Source: Planctomycetota bacterium (GTDB taxonomy: Bacteria > Planctomycetota > Phycisphaerae > Sedimentisphaerales > SM23-30). Taken from it: DNA of 21,286 nucleotides. Below the pieces are notes generated by a model. That model was not told where the DNA came from. It ran no database searches and was given only the letters and a program-made list of their open reading frames with translations. How positions within the stretch are numbered: position 1 is the stretch's first letter; each line of letters opens with the position of its first letter. Both the position numbers and the translations under genes were made by a program. Shown in pieces: positions 1-8,132 of this stretch. The DNA is taken from positions 1-21,286 of the forward strand of contig JAKQBU010000110.1 of the NCBI GenBank assembly GCA_029573975.1. The letters are read 5' to 3'.

Positions 1-237
1 CATATTTCGGAAAATGACCGCGGCACACCCGGTACGGGCCATATTGACTGGCGCGGCACCTTTAAAGCGTTGCGATCTGCCGGCTATGACGGCTGCCTGA
101 CCATCGAGGCCTTTAGCCGGGCCTTGCCGGGCCTGGCGGCGGCCACCCGGGTCTGGCGGGATTTTTTCACCAGCCAGGAGGATGTCTATACCCAAGGGTA
201 TAAGTTCATCCGGCAGCAATGGGACCAGGCCAAATAA
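1..237 (+). CDS. Sugar isomerase/epimerase, tagatose/psicose-3-epimerase-like TIM barrel, C-terminal 78 residues (partial)
   Basis: The reading frame is open from base 1 to TAA at 235-237, so the 5' part lies outside the window. The visible tail starts with HISENDR, which matches the HxxENxR metal and substrate motif of D-tagatose/D-psicose 3-epimerases. LTIEAF follows with Glu36 in the place of the last metal ligand; the His1-to-Glu36 spacing of 35 equals that of the known epimerases. The end (RALPGLAAATRVWRDFF) is typical of the same family. These enzymes use a divalent metal to move a proton at C2/C3 of ketoses. The next gene begins 12 bases downstream on the same strand, so this is probably an upstream member of the same operon. 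The exact sugar is not readable; family assignment is firm, specificity is not. Confidence 0.85.
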   Translation, partial: HISENDRGTPGTGHIDWRGTFKALRSAGYDGCLTIEAFSRALPGLAAATRVWRDFFTSQEDVYTQGYKFIRQQWDQAK

Positions 238-249
238 ACAAAACTATTT

Positions 250-1560
250 ATGAAAAAGATTTCCCGGCGAACATTTTTGACTCAAACCACAACGGCGGCA
301 ATCACAGCCGTGAGTGCTCCGTATTTCATTCCCTCGGCGGCCCTGGGCAAAGCCGGTACCGCGGCACCCAGCCAACGGCTCACCATGGGCGTAATCGGCA
401 TCGGCGGGCAGGGTATGCTCAATCTGCGCAACTTCCTGACCTGTGAAGATGTACGGATTCTGGCGGTGTGCGATGTGGACCGCAATCATCTGCTGGCGGC
501 CAAAAGTGTCGTCGATGAGACCTATCAGAATCAGGATTGTACCGCCTATAATGATTTTCGGGAACTGCTGGCGCGGGCGGACATTGATACAGTAATGATT
601 GCCACCCCCGATCACTGGCACGCCCTGATTTCCATTGCCGCGGCCCGGGCGGGCAAGGACATCTATTGCGAAAAACCGATATCCCTGACCATTGCCGAAG
701 GCCGGGCCGTCGCCGATACCATGAAACGGTACGGTACCGTGTATCAGAGCGGCACCCAGCGGCGGAGCATCGAAAGTTTTGAGTTTACCATACGGGTCGC
801 ACGCAGCGGGATGCTCGGTAAACTGCATACAATTCACACCTATCTGGGCGAAGGGCCGGCAGCCGGGGTAATGCCCCCCGAACCGATACCCGACGGATTC
901 GATTATGATATGTGGCTGGGACCGGCCCCTTACGAACCTTACACTCCCCGGCGCTGTCATGGGACTTTTCGTTTTATTTACGATTACTCCGGCGGACAGC
1001 TAACCGATCTGGGCGCCCATTTCAATGACCTGGCCCAGTGGGGCAACAACACCGATCATACCGGTCCGGTCGAATTCGAAGGCCGGGGCGAATTCCCCCG
1101 CGACGGCTTATACAATACCCCCACACGCTATAGCGTCACCGCCACCTATGCCGATGGCGTCAAACTGGTGTTCCATGATGAACGTCCCTTTGCCGTCCGG
1201 TTCGAAGGGGAGGAAGGCTGGGTCTATACCGATGACAACGGTAATGTCGATGCCGAGCCGAAATCCATCCTGAAAACCCGCAAGGCTATTCAGTATGCTT
1301 ATGTAGAAGGGATTCGCCGGGGGTACTATGAATACATGACCGGGCATCACCGGAATTTCCTGAATTGTGTCAAAAGCCGGTCGCAGACCACTTCCGCCCC
1401 GGAAATCGCGCACCGGTCCACCACCGTTTGTCACATCGGCAACCTGTGCCTGCGGCTGGGCCGCCGCCTGAAATGGGATCCCCAAACGGAACAATTTACC
1501 AATGACCCCCAGGCCAACCGGATGATTTCCCGGGCGATGCGCGCCCCCTGGCATTTATGA
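250..1560 (+). CDS. Tat-exported Gfo/Idh/MocA family oxidoreductase (copy 1 of tandem pair)
   Basis: A 436-residue NAD(P)-dependent sugar oxidoreductase. The N-terminus carries a twin-arginine signal (SRRTFL, residues 5-10) and a hydrophobic stretch to about residue 32, so it is probably exported folded with its nucleotide already bound. The Rossmann glycines are G50, G52 and G55 (GIGGQG). The family lysine is K142 in YCEKP, and the catalytic Asp/His pair is D253 and H257 in TDLGAH. The typical TPDHWH motif is at 119-124. The C-terminal beta-sheet domain covers roughly residues 160-436. No Shine-Dalgarno site is seen upstream of the ATG. The neighbouring gene is a close paralogue. Members of this family oxidise or reduce hydroxyls of sugars, often at C3, and some act as alpha-N-acetylgalactosaminidases (GH109); the substrate here is unknown. 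Confidence 0.92.
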   Translation: MKKISRRTFLTQTTTAAITAVSAPYFIPSAALGKAGTAAPSQRLTMGVIGIGGQGMLNLRNFLTCEDVRILAVCDVDRNHLLAAKSVVDETYQNQDCTAYNDFRELLARADIDTVMIATPDHWHALISIAAARAGKDIYCEKPISLTIAEGRAVADTMKRYGTVYQSGTQRRSIESFEFTIRVARSGMLGKLHTIHTYLGEGPAAGVMPPEPIPDGFDYDMWLGPAPYEPYTPRRCHGTFRFIYDYSGGQLTDLGAHFNDLAQWGNNTDHTGPVEFEGRGEFPRDGLYNTPTRYSVTATYADGVKLVFHDERPFAVRFEGEEGWVYTDDNGNVDAEPKSILKTRKAIQYAYVEGIRRGYYEYMTGHHRNFLNCVKSRSQTTSAPEIAHRSTTVCHIGNLCLRLGRRLKWDPQTEQFTNDPQANRMISRAMRAPWHL

Positions 1561-1577
1561 AATTTTCGGAGATACCA

Positions 1578-2876
1578 ATGAAGCCAACGATTTCCCGGCG
1601 TACTTTTTTAAAACGAACCACAGCGGCAGCGGTTGCCTCCGCCGTCGCTCCTTATTTTGTACCGTCCTCGGCCCTGGGCAAGGACGGTTCCATCGCCGCC
1701 AGCCGGCGGATTGTGATGGGCGGCATCGGCCTGGGCGGCCAGGGAACCCGCGATATGCGGAATTTCATGGGGCAGAAGGAAGTGCAGTTTGTCGCGGTGT
1801 GCGATGTGATGCCGGACCGGCTGCAAGCGGCCCAAGAGTTGGTGAATGCCAATTACGGCAATCAGGACTGTGCTGCGTATAAAGATTTTCGCGACCTGCT
1901 GGCCCGCAAAGATATAGATGCCGTTCTGATCGCAACAGGGGACCGCTGGCATCCGCTGCTTTCCATCGAGGCGGCCAGGGCGGGCAAGGACGTGTACTGC
2001 GAAAAACCCATGTCGCTGACAATCGCGGAAAGCCGGGCCGTTGCCGACACCATGAAGCGCTATGGTACGGTTTATCAGTGTGGTACCCAGCGGCGGAGTA
2101 TGGAGAGTTTTGCCTTCGCCGTCCAACTGGCCCGCAGCGGCAAACTGGGCAAATTGCATACCCTCCATGCGTATTTAAACCGGGGCCCGATCACGGAGAA
2201 CCTGCCGCCGCAGCCGGTCCCGGAAGGTTTCGACTGGGACATGTGGCTGGGGCCGGCCCCTTACATGGAGTATAATGCCCAGATAACCAGTTGGCTCTGG
2301 AACTGGAATTATAATTATGGCGGCGGGGCGATGACCGACTGGGGCAGCCATTGCAACGATCTGTGCCAGTGGGCCAACGGCACCGACCTGGCCGGGCCGG
2401 TCGAATATGAAGGCTGGGCCAAATTCCCGGCGGACGGGTTCTGCAATACGCCTACGGATTTCAACGTCGTGGCCACCTATGCCGACGGCGTGAAGCTGAT
2501 TATGCACGATAAAGGCGGTTCGCTCGGTGTCAAATTCGAAGGAGATGAGGGGTGGGTCTATGTGGATGACAACGGCAACGCCGAGACCGAGCCGAAGTCG
2601 CTGCTGCAAAACCGCAAATTCGCCAAACTGGGCTGGACGGATCTGGCCAACTGGACGGGGCATCACGGCAACTTCCTGCAATGCGTAAAAACCCGGTCCA
2701 ATCCGATTGCCTGGGCCGAAGTGGCCCACCGTTCCGCCACCACCGGGCATATTGCCAATATCTGTGTGCGGCTGAGTCGCAAACTTCGCTGGGATGTGCA
2801 GGCGGAGCGGTTCATCAACGACGAGGAAGCCAACCGGATGCTGTACCGGGCCATGCGGTCTCCCTGGCAACTATAA
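1578..2876 (+). CDS. Tat-exported Gfo/Idh/MocA family oxidoreductase (copy 2 of tandem pair)
   Basis: A 432-residue paralogue of the preceding gene, sharing the Tat signal, the Rossmann fold and the C-terminal ending (NRM..RAMR.PW). An in-frame ATG at 1557 would overlap the previous stop by 4 bases. The ATG at 1578 is preferred because GGAGA lies 5 bases upstream and it places SRRTFL at residues 6-11, normal for a Tat signal. Rossmann glycines are G51, G53 and G56; the catalytic residues are K143 (CEKP), D254 and H258 (TDWGSH). The usual TPDHWH motif reads TGDRWH here (residues 120-125). The central loop at about 232-247 is tryptophan- and tyrosine-rich (SWLWNWNYNY) and differs from copy 1, which hints at a different substrate. 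It is likely a second exported sugar oxidoreductase in the same operon. Confidence 0.9.
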   Translation: MKPTISRRTFLKRTTAAAVASAVAPYFVPSSALGKDGSIAASRRIVMGGIGLGGQGTRDMRNFMGQKEVQFVAVCDVMPDRLQAAQELVNANYGNQDCAAYKDFRDLLARKDIDAVLIATGDRWHPLLSIEAARAGKDVYCEKPMSLTIAESRAVADTMKRYGTVYQCGTQRRSMESFAFAVQLARSGKLGKLHTLHAYLNRGPITENLPPQPVPEGFDWDMWLGPAPYMEYNAQITSWLWNWNYNYGGGAMTDWGSHCNDLCQWANGTDLAGPVEYEGWAKFPADGFCNTPTDFNVVATYADGVKLIMHDKGGSLGVKFEGDEGWVYVDDNGNAETEPKSLLQNRKFAKLGWTDLANWTGHHGNFLQCVKTRSNPIAWAEVAHRSATTGHIANICVRLSRKLRWDVQAERFINDEEANRMLYRAMRSPWQL

Positions 2877-2907
2877 ATAAGGTTTACAAGACTTCGAAGG
2901 ATATATT

Positions 2908-5544
2908 ATGAATTACAGTATCAAAAAAGCGTTATTCGTCTGGTTCCTGGTTTTCGGGTGGTTTGGCTGCACGTACCTTCAGGCTCAGCCGCTGGACCAA
3001 GCCCAGATAGACACGAAATTGGCCGCGATTGCCGGTTATCAGCAGGGTACGTCCCGCGCGCCGCTGATCGCGGTGGAAGATATGATCCGCCAGACGCAGG
3101 ACCAGCCGGAACCCCGCAGGATCATCCGGGCTAAGCTGAGCCAGATGCTTGATCAGGAAATCACCCAGGATTGCCGGTCCTTTATCTGCCGCCAACTCTG
3201 GTATCTGGGGGCAGAAGACGCCCTGCCGAGTCTGGCCCGCATGTTGCAGGACGAAAAGACCGTGGATATCGCCTGCTATGCCCTGGGAAATGATCCAGCA
3301 CCACAGATTAATACCATCCTGCGGGAAACCATGCCCCAGGTCCAGGGAAAAACGCTGGTGGCAATCGTCAACCTGCTGGGCAACCGCCGGGACTCGGATA
3401 GTGCCCAGGCAATCCGGCAATTGGTCTCTCATGCGGATAAAAATATTGCCGAAGCCGCCCTGGCGGCCCTGGGCAAGATCGGCGGTGATACCGCCCGTCA
3501 GATGCTGGTCGAGATGCGAGCGAAAGGCGACCCGGAACTGGCGGCGGCGGCCACCCATGCCTATCTGCGCTATGCGCAGGGGCTGGCGGACGAGGGACAA
3601 GCCCAGCCGGCCGCCAAAATCTATGAAGAACTAGCTGGCCCCGGCGAGCCTGGCCACATTCGCGGAGCGGCCCTGCATGGCCTGGCGGGAATCGACGAGG
3701 TTCGTGCGGTATCCCTGGCCCTGGCCGCCCTGCAGGAACCAGACCCCGTTCTGAACCGGGTGGCAATCGGCTGCATCCGCAAAACCGGAAAAGCGGAAGT
3801 AATCCAACTGGTAGCCAGGGAATTGCCGAAACAGGAAACTCCGCTGCAGGTCCTCCTGATCGGTACGCTGGCGGATATGGGAAATCCCGCCGCCCTGCCG
3901 GTCATTACCACATCAGCGCAAAGTAAAAATGAAGAAGTGAAAATCGCCGCGTTGCGGGCCTTGGCCGCCGTGGGGAACGCTTCCTCCGTCAAATTACTCA
4001 CCGGCTCCGCCGTTGGCGGCGAGAGCCAACTGGAAAAAGACACCGCCGGCTATAGCTTGAAGACCATCCGCGGCGACGGCGTGGACGAGGCCATCATCCG
4101 GCAAATGAAAGACGCCAAAAATGAAAACCGGCCCGTTCTGATTCAGATTCTTGCCGAGCGCAGCGCCCGCGGCGCGGTACCGGCCCTGCTGGAGCAGGCG
4201 GCCCTGGCCGACGAGAAGGTCAGCCGTTCCGCTTTCCAGGCCCTGGCCCGGCTGGCCGGCGAACAGGACCTGCCCGCTATGGTGAAAATCATAACCAGCC
4301 TTTCCTCGGAAGAGGCGCGAAAAGATGCCGAGCAGGCCATAATCCAGACCGCCCGCCAGATTGCCGACGAGCAGCGTCAAGCCGATGTCGTCCTGACCGC
4401 CCTGAGCCAGACAAAACCGGTCCCCGTGCAATGTTCCCTGCTGCGGGTCCTGGGCGGCATCGCCAATCGCCAGGCCCTGGAACGGCTGCAAACCGCCGCC
4501 GAGGATAAAGAACCGGCCCTGCAGGATACCGCCGTTCGCGCCCTGGCCAACTGGCCCAACACTCAGGCAGCCGGTGCCTTGCTGAAAATCATTCAGAATA
4601 CCCCCAATGAAACCCATCGCACGCTGGCCTTTCGTGGCTATATTCGCCTGTTGAGCCTTCCGGAAGAAAGGCCCGTCGAGGAGACGCTGAACCTGTATGC
4701 CCAGGCGCTGGCCCAGGCTCGCCAGACATCGGAAAAGCAACTGGTTCTTTCCGGCCTGGCCAATGTCAATCACCCGCAAGCCCTGCAAATGGTACAATCC
4801 TATCTGGAAGACATGGAAGTGCAGCAGGAGGCAGCCCTGGCCACGCTGAAGATTGCCCAGGAACTGAAGGCCGCAAATCCGAAAGAAGTACAGGCCGCGC
4901 TGGAAAAACTGCTGGCCAATACCAACGATCAGAAACTTACGCAGCCGGCCCGGGAAATTCTCATCGAAGTCATCGAACCGGTTGCGATTTTCGACGGCCA
5001 AACCTTCACCGGCTGGGAAGGAAATCAGGAATTGTTCCGCATCGCCGAAGGAGCCATCGTGGCGGGAACCCTGGACAAGGACACCGCCCGGAATGAGTTT
5101 CTTTGCACGGAAAAGGAATACGCCGACTTCGAGCTGCATCTCCAGGTCAGGCTGCTGGGCGATCCGGCCCATGCCAACGCGGGCATCCAGTTCCGCAGCC
5201 GCCGGGTTCCCAACAACAACGAAGTCAGCGGTTATCAGGCGGATATGGGCCAGCAATACTGGGGCTGCCTCTACGATGAAGCCCGGCGTAACACAATTCT
5301 GGCCCAGGCCGACGCGGCGGAACTGGAAAAAGTCCTCCATCGTGACGACTGGAACGATTATGTCATTCGCGCCCTGGGCAGCCGGATTCAACTCTGGATC
5401 AACGGCCAGATGACCATCGACTACACCGAACCGGACGAGAAGATGGAGCAAACCGGTATCATCGGTCTGCAGATTCACGCCGGCCCCCCCAGCCAGGTCT
5501 GGTACCGGAATATCAACATCAAAGAAATTCCCAAAGTGAAATAA
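2908..5544 (+). CDS. Secreted HEAT-repeat protein with C-terminal DUF1080 (3-keto-disaccharide hydrolase) domain
   Basis: An 878-residue two-part protein. Residues 1-26 form a signal peptide (KK, then a hydrophobic core, with likely cleavage near LQA); Cys21 sits in a poor lipobox, so a lipoprotein is possible but unlikely. Residues of about 40-685 are alpha-helical HEAT/PBS-type repeats rich in Ala and Leu (many LxALxxxG units). From about residue 692 (FDGQTFTGW) to 876 there is a DUF1080 jelly-roll domain with hallmark pieces GYQADMG (775-781), LYDEARR, WNDY (815-818) and the closing IHAGPPSQVWYRNINIKE. DUF1080 proteins include hydrolases of 3-keto disaccharides, which fits the adjacent oxidoreductases. 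There is no CxxCH haem site. AAGG lies about 7 bases before the ATG. The catalytic activity is inferred; the HEAT part may be a protein or surface scaffold. Confidence 0.9.
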   Translation: MNYSIKKALFVWFLVFGWFGCTYLQAQPLDQAQIDTKLAAIAGYQQGTSRAPLIAVEDMIRQTQDQPEPRRIIRAKLSQMLDQEITQDCRSFICRQLWYLGAEDALPSLARMLQDEKTVDIACYALGNDPAPQINTILRETMPQVQGKTLVAIVNLLGNRRDSDSAQAIRQLVSHADKNIAEAALAALGKIGGDTARQMLVEMRAKGDPELAAAATHAYLRYAQGLADEGQAQPAAKIYEELAGPGEPGHIRGAALHGLAGIDEVRAVSLALAALQEPDPVLNRVAIGCIRKTGKAEVIQLVARELPKQETPLQVLLIGTLADMGNPAALPVITTSAQSKNEEVKIAALRALAAVGNASSVKLLTGSAVGGESQLEKDTAGYSLKTIRGDGVDEAIIRQMKDAKNENRPVLIQILAERSARGAVPALLEQAALADEKVSRSAFQALARLAGEQDLPAMVKIITSLSSEEARKDAEQAIIQTARQIADEQRQADVVLTALSQTKPVPVQCSLLRVLGGIANRQALERLQTAAEDKEPALQDTAVRALANWPNTQAAGALLKIIQNTPNETHRTLAFRGYIRLLSLPEERPVEETLNLYAQALAQARQTSEKQLVLSGLANVNHPQALQMVQSYLEDMEVQQEAALATLKIAQELKAANPKEVQAALEKLLANTNDQKLTQPAREILIEVIEPVAIFDGQTFTGWEGNQELFRIAEGAIVAGTLDKDTARNEFLCTEKEYADFELHLQVRLLGDPAHANAGIQFRSRRVPNNNEVSGYQADMGQQYWGCLYDEARRNTILAQADAAELEKVLHRDDWNDYVIRALGSRIQLWINGQMTIDYTEPDEKMEQTGIIGLQIHAGPPSQVWYRNINIKEIPKVK

Positions 5545-5585
5545 TCGGAAGGATCACTCAAAACCTTTTATCACGGAGACACAAA

Positions 5586-6482
5586 ATGAAAAAGATATCC
5601 ATTGGAAGCTGGGCGTATGCCATCGGACCCTATCAGAAGAAACCGGTCCCCTGGGCCGAGGTAACGCAAAAACTGAAAGCCCTTCATTTCGACGGCATCG
5701 AGCTGGGCGGCTTTGCCCCGCATCCCAACCCGGACGACCTGGCCACCAAAGAACAGCGGCAGGCCTGCAAGGAACAAATGAAAAAACTGGGCCTGGGCTG
5801 GTCCGGCCTGGCGGCCAATCTGTGGGCCGAACACCTGATTGATACCGAAGATACCTCCGTGTATCTGAATGTGTTCCGCAAAAATCTCCAGTTCTGTGTC
5901 GATCTGGGCATCCCGGCCATCCGCGTGGATGCCGTCCAGCCGCCGACCATCTTTGACAAAGTGGATGTCAATGTCGCCCGCAAACGGGTGGTGGACACCT
6001 GGAAGATTTGTGCCGCCGAGGCGGCGGACAAGGGCGTGCGGGTAACCTGGGAATTCGAGCCGGGCTTCGCGTTCAACAAACCCTCGGACATCCTGCAAAT
6101 CCTGGACGAAGTCAATAACGATAATTTCGGCGTGCTCTTTGATACCTGCCACGGCCATATGGTCGCCGGCATCGGGGCGCGGCAATGGGGTAAGAAAGAA
6201 ACCCTGCCCGGCGGGGTGCTGGAGTTCGCCCGCAAACTGCGCGGCAAGATCAACCACCTGCACCTGATCGACTCGGACAACACCCTCCACGGCGATGAAA
6301 CCTCCACCCACGCCCCCTTCGGCCAGGGAGTGATCGACTTCGACACGCTGATGCCGGAACTAGCCAAAAACAACATGGGCCACAACTGGTGGACCATCGA
6401 CCTGTGCTTCTGGGAAGACGCCTGGCGCGTAACCGAAGAATGTAAAAAGGCGGTGGATGCGCTCAACGAAAAATTCGGTTGA
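5586..6482 (+). CDS. Sugar phosphate isomerase/epimerase-like TIM barrel (cytoplasmic)
   Basis: A 298-residue protein of the xylose-isomerase-like TIM barrel (AP endonuclease family 2) superfamily, without a signal peptide. Candidate metal ligands in order are E156 or E158 (TWEFEPG), D186 and H189 (LFDTCHGH), H224/H226 (NHLHLID) and D272 (TIDLCFW), where many relatives have Glu. GGAG stands 7 bases before the ATG, a good ribosome site. Relatives beside DUF1080 and Gfo/Idh/MocA genes act as epimerases or as lyases on keto sugars, so it may process the oxidised sugar released upstream. The C-terminus ends at VDALNEKFG, followed by an odd near-repeat in another frame (see the repeat entry). The fold assignment is firm, while the exact reaction is not known. 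Confidence 0.88.
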   Translation: MKKISIGSWAYAIGPYQKKPVPWAEVTQKLKALHFDGIELGGFAPHPNPDDLATKEQRQACKEQMKKLGLGWSGLAANLWAEHLIDTEDTSVYLNVFRKNLQFCVDLGIPAIRVDAVQPPTIFDKVDVNVARKRVVDTWKICAAEAADKGVRVTWEFEPGFAFNKPSDILQILDEVNNDNFGVLFDTCHGHMVAGIGARQWGKKETLPGGVLEFARKLRGKINHLHLIDSDNTLHGDETSTHAPFGQGVIDFDTLMPELAKNNMGHNWWTIDLCFWEDAWRVTEECKKAVDALNEKFG

Positions 6483-6488
6483 TGCTCT
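6451..6488 (+). repeat. Imperfect 13-base direct repeat spanning the 3' end of the TIM-barrel gene
   Basis: CGGTGGATGCGCT at 6451-6463 and CGGTTGATGCTCT at 6476-6488 match at 11 of 13 positions and begin 25 bases apart. Both encode VDAL, but in different frames: the first within the isomerase, the second just past its stop. The second copy runs on in frame to TAA at 6547-6549, giving a tail that includes MDLAKFLVELEKTRQNQ. This looks like leftover C-terminal coding sequence from a duplication or recombination, although chance similarity is possible for so short a match. Confidence 0.4.
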
Positions 6489-6572
6489 GGAAACGATGGA
6501 TCTTGCTAAATTTCTGGTGGAGCTGGAAAAGACCCGCCAGAATCAATAAATAAAATTGGCAGCGGAATGTAT

Positions 6573-8090
6573 ATGAACAGTAGAATCGTTGAAACCGCCG
6601 GGGCGATTGTCATTTGGGTGTGCCTCTCGCTGGAGGCGACGACCTACTTTGTGGATGCTGGCAGCGGCAATGACAGGGGACCGGGAACGGAGGCACAGCC
6701 CTGGCAGACGCTTGATAAGGTGAATAACTCAGGTGATCTAATCAATCCGGGAGACTCCATCCTGCTCAAGCGGGGCCAGACGTGGCGTGGCCGGTTGATC
6801 CCCCACAGCGGCAGTTCGACGGGCGGACGGATTACCTATGGCGCCTACGGAGACCCGGCAGACGCTAAGCCGCTCATCCTCGGCTCCGTCGAGCTTAACA
6901 GCCCCTCGAACTGGACCAGCATCGGCGCCAACCTTTGGCAGACGACCGCCCCGATCGACACCACCTACGGCATTTCCAACGTCATCTACAACAACGGCGC
7001 GTTCTGCGGATATTTATGCCAGACCCTGGATTCACTTATTTCCCGACAGACGCAGGGGGATTGGTATCAGGACCCCAACTACTACATCACGGTCTATTCC
7101 GATACGATTCCGTCAACCTATTACTCTGACATCGAGATGGCCGTTTCCGTGACGATCATCGTGAGCGGCAGCTACGTAACGCTCCAGGACCTCGACCTGC
7201 GTTATGGCGGTTTCCACGGCATTCAGTTCGTCATGGCAACTGACATAACGGTGGCGAATTGCGACCTTGCATTTATGGGCGGCGCCGGTGTCTGGGACTG
7301 GCGGCTGGGAAACGGCATCGAGTTTTGGGGCTCTGCGGCCCATGCCTTGATCGAGCGTTGCAGCATCTGGAACATCTGGGATTCCGGCATCACCCAGCAG
7401 GGCAACGCCTCGGCGCACGTGCAGCACGATATGATCTTCCGCAATAACATCCTCGGCAAGTGCGACTATGCCTCATACGAGGGGGCATGGCTCTCAGGCG
7501 ACGCAGCGCTGATATCCAACATCCATTTCGAAAATAACACCTGTATTGACGCCGGTAAGGGATGGACGCAATATCAACACCGGCATGGCGGCTGGCCCAT
7601 CTACGGGATACACCTGTTGGTATCTCTCGATCCCGGTAAGGTCAGTACCTTCTATGTCCGCAATAATATCTTCCATGAGACAACGGGCGCACTGCTCTGT
7701 GTCAGGGACTCGGCCCAGCCCAACATGACGGTTGACTACAATGCGTACTTTACGACGGCTGCCTTCGTGGCCGACTGCTGGAAGACCGCCTACGACATGG
7801 CGAAATTCGCCGAATATCAAACAAAAACCGGGTACGATGCCCACTCGTTCGCCGCGCCGATTGGAATGGTGGATCCGGCCAATCTGGATTTCCACCTGAA
7901 GTCGGTAATGGGTCACTGGAATCCCATCAGCAAAACCTGGGTAAAGGACGACGAGCACAGTCCCGCTATCGACGCGGGCGATCCAGGCTTTGACTGGTCC
8001 GCGGAACCCATGCCGAACGGAAGTCGCATTAACATCGGCGCCTATGGCAATACGTCTCAAGCCAGCCTGTCTGCCCGCTTGGAACAGTAA
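6573..8090 (+). CDS. Secreted right-handed parallel beta-helix protein (pectate-lyase-like fold)
   Basis: A protein of 505 residues from the ATG at 6573, which has CGGA 6 bases upstream; an in-frame ATG at 6567 adds only two residues and sits too close to that site. A signal peptide spans about residues 1-22 (cleavage near LEA/TT). The mature protein opens with YFVDAGSGNDRGPGTEAQPW and then PGDSILLKRGQTWRG, the DUF1565-like start common to extracellular beta-helix proteins. Repeating units with Asn-rich turns (VTLQDLDLRYGG, ITVANCDL, FRNNIL, FENNTC, VRNNIF) follow. It ends with INIGAYGNTSQAS, a typical closing motif. Such proteins are polysaccharide lyases, hydrolases or surface binders; no catalytic set is identifiable by eye. 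It interrupts a run of redox and isomerase genes and could supply the outer depolymerising step. Confidence 0.85.
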   Translation: MNSRIVETAGAIVIWVCLSLEATTYFVDAGSGNDRGPGTEAQPWQTLDKVNNSGDLINPGDSILLKRGQTWRGRLIPHSGSSTGGRITYGAYGDPADAKPLILGSVELNSPSNWTSIGANLWQTTAPIDTTYGISNVIYNNGAFCGYLCQTLDSLISRQTQGDWYQDPNYYITVYSDTIPSTYYSDIEMAVSVTIIVSGSYVTLQDLDLRYGGFHGIQFVMATDITVANCDLAFMGGAGVWDWRLGNGIEFWGSAAHALIERCSIWNIWDSGITQQGNASAHVQHDMIFRNNILGKCDYASYEGAWLSGDAALISNIHFENNTCIDAGKGWTQYQHRHGGWPIYGIHLLVSLDPGKVSTFYVRNNIFHETTGALLCVRDSAQPNMTVDYNAYFTTAAFVADCWKTAYDMAKFAEYQTKTGYDAHSFAAPIGMVDPANLDFHLKSVMGHWNPISKTWVKDDEHSPAIDAGDPGFDWSAEPMPNGSRINIGAYGNTSQASLSARLEQ

Positions 8091-8132
8091 CGCATGACAA
8101 TCGGAAATATAATATTTTATCAGGTGTAAGCC

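Noticed and set aside
244..960. Long open frame on the - strand opposite the first Tat oxidoreductase
   Set aside because: GC-rich antisense shadow: the + strand frame has clear family motifs, while the antisense protein shows no recognisable domain. The same applies to the long antisense frames opposite the other cluster genes (for example 3994-5478, 11472-12680 and 12724-13896).
1557..1577. ATG at 1557 as start of the second Tat oxidoreductase with a 4-base ATGA overlap
   Set aside because: The ATG at 1578 has a proper GGAGA site and gives a normal Tat signal; the earlier start only adds seven residues.
2908..2980. Lipoprotein call for the HEAT-DUF1080 protein based on Cys21
   Set aside because: The preceding residues W-F-G do not fit the lipobox, which needs Leu or similar at -3; a plain signal peptide fits better.
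8108..8113. Perfect TATAAT before the third Tat oxidoreductase, as an internal promoter
   Set aside because: No acceptable -35 box lies 15-19 bases upstream; the AT-rich spacer can produce the hexamer by chance.
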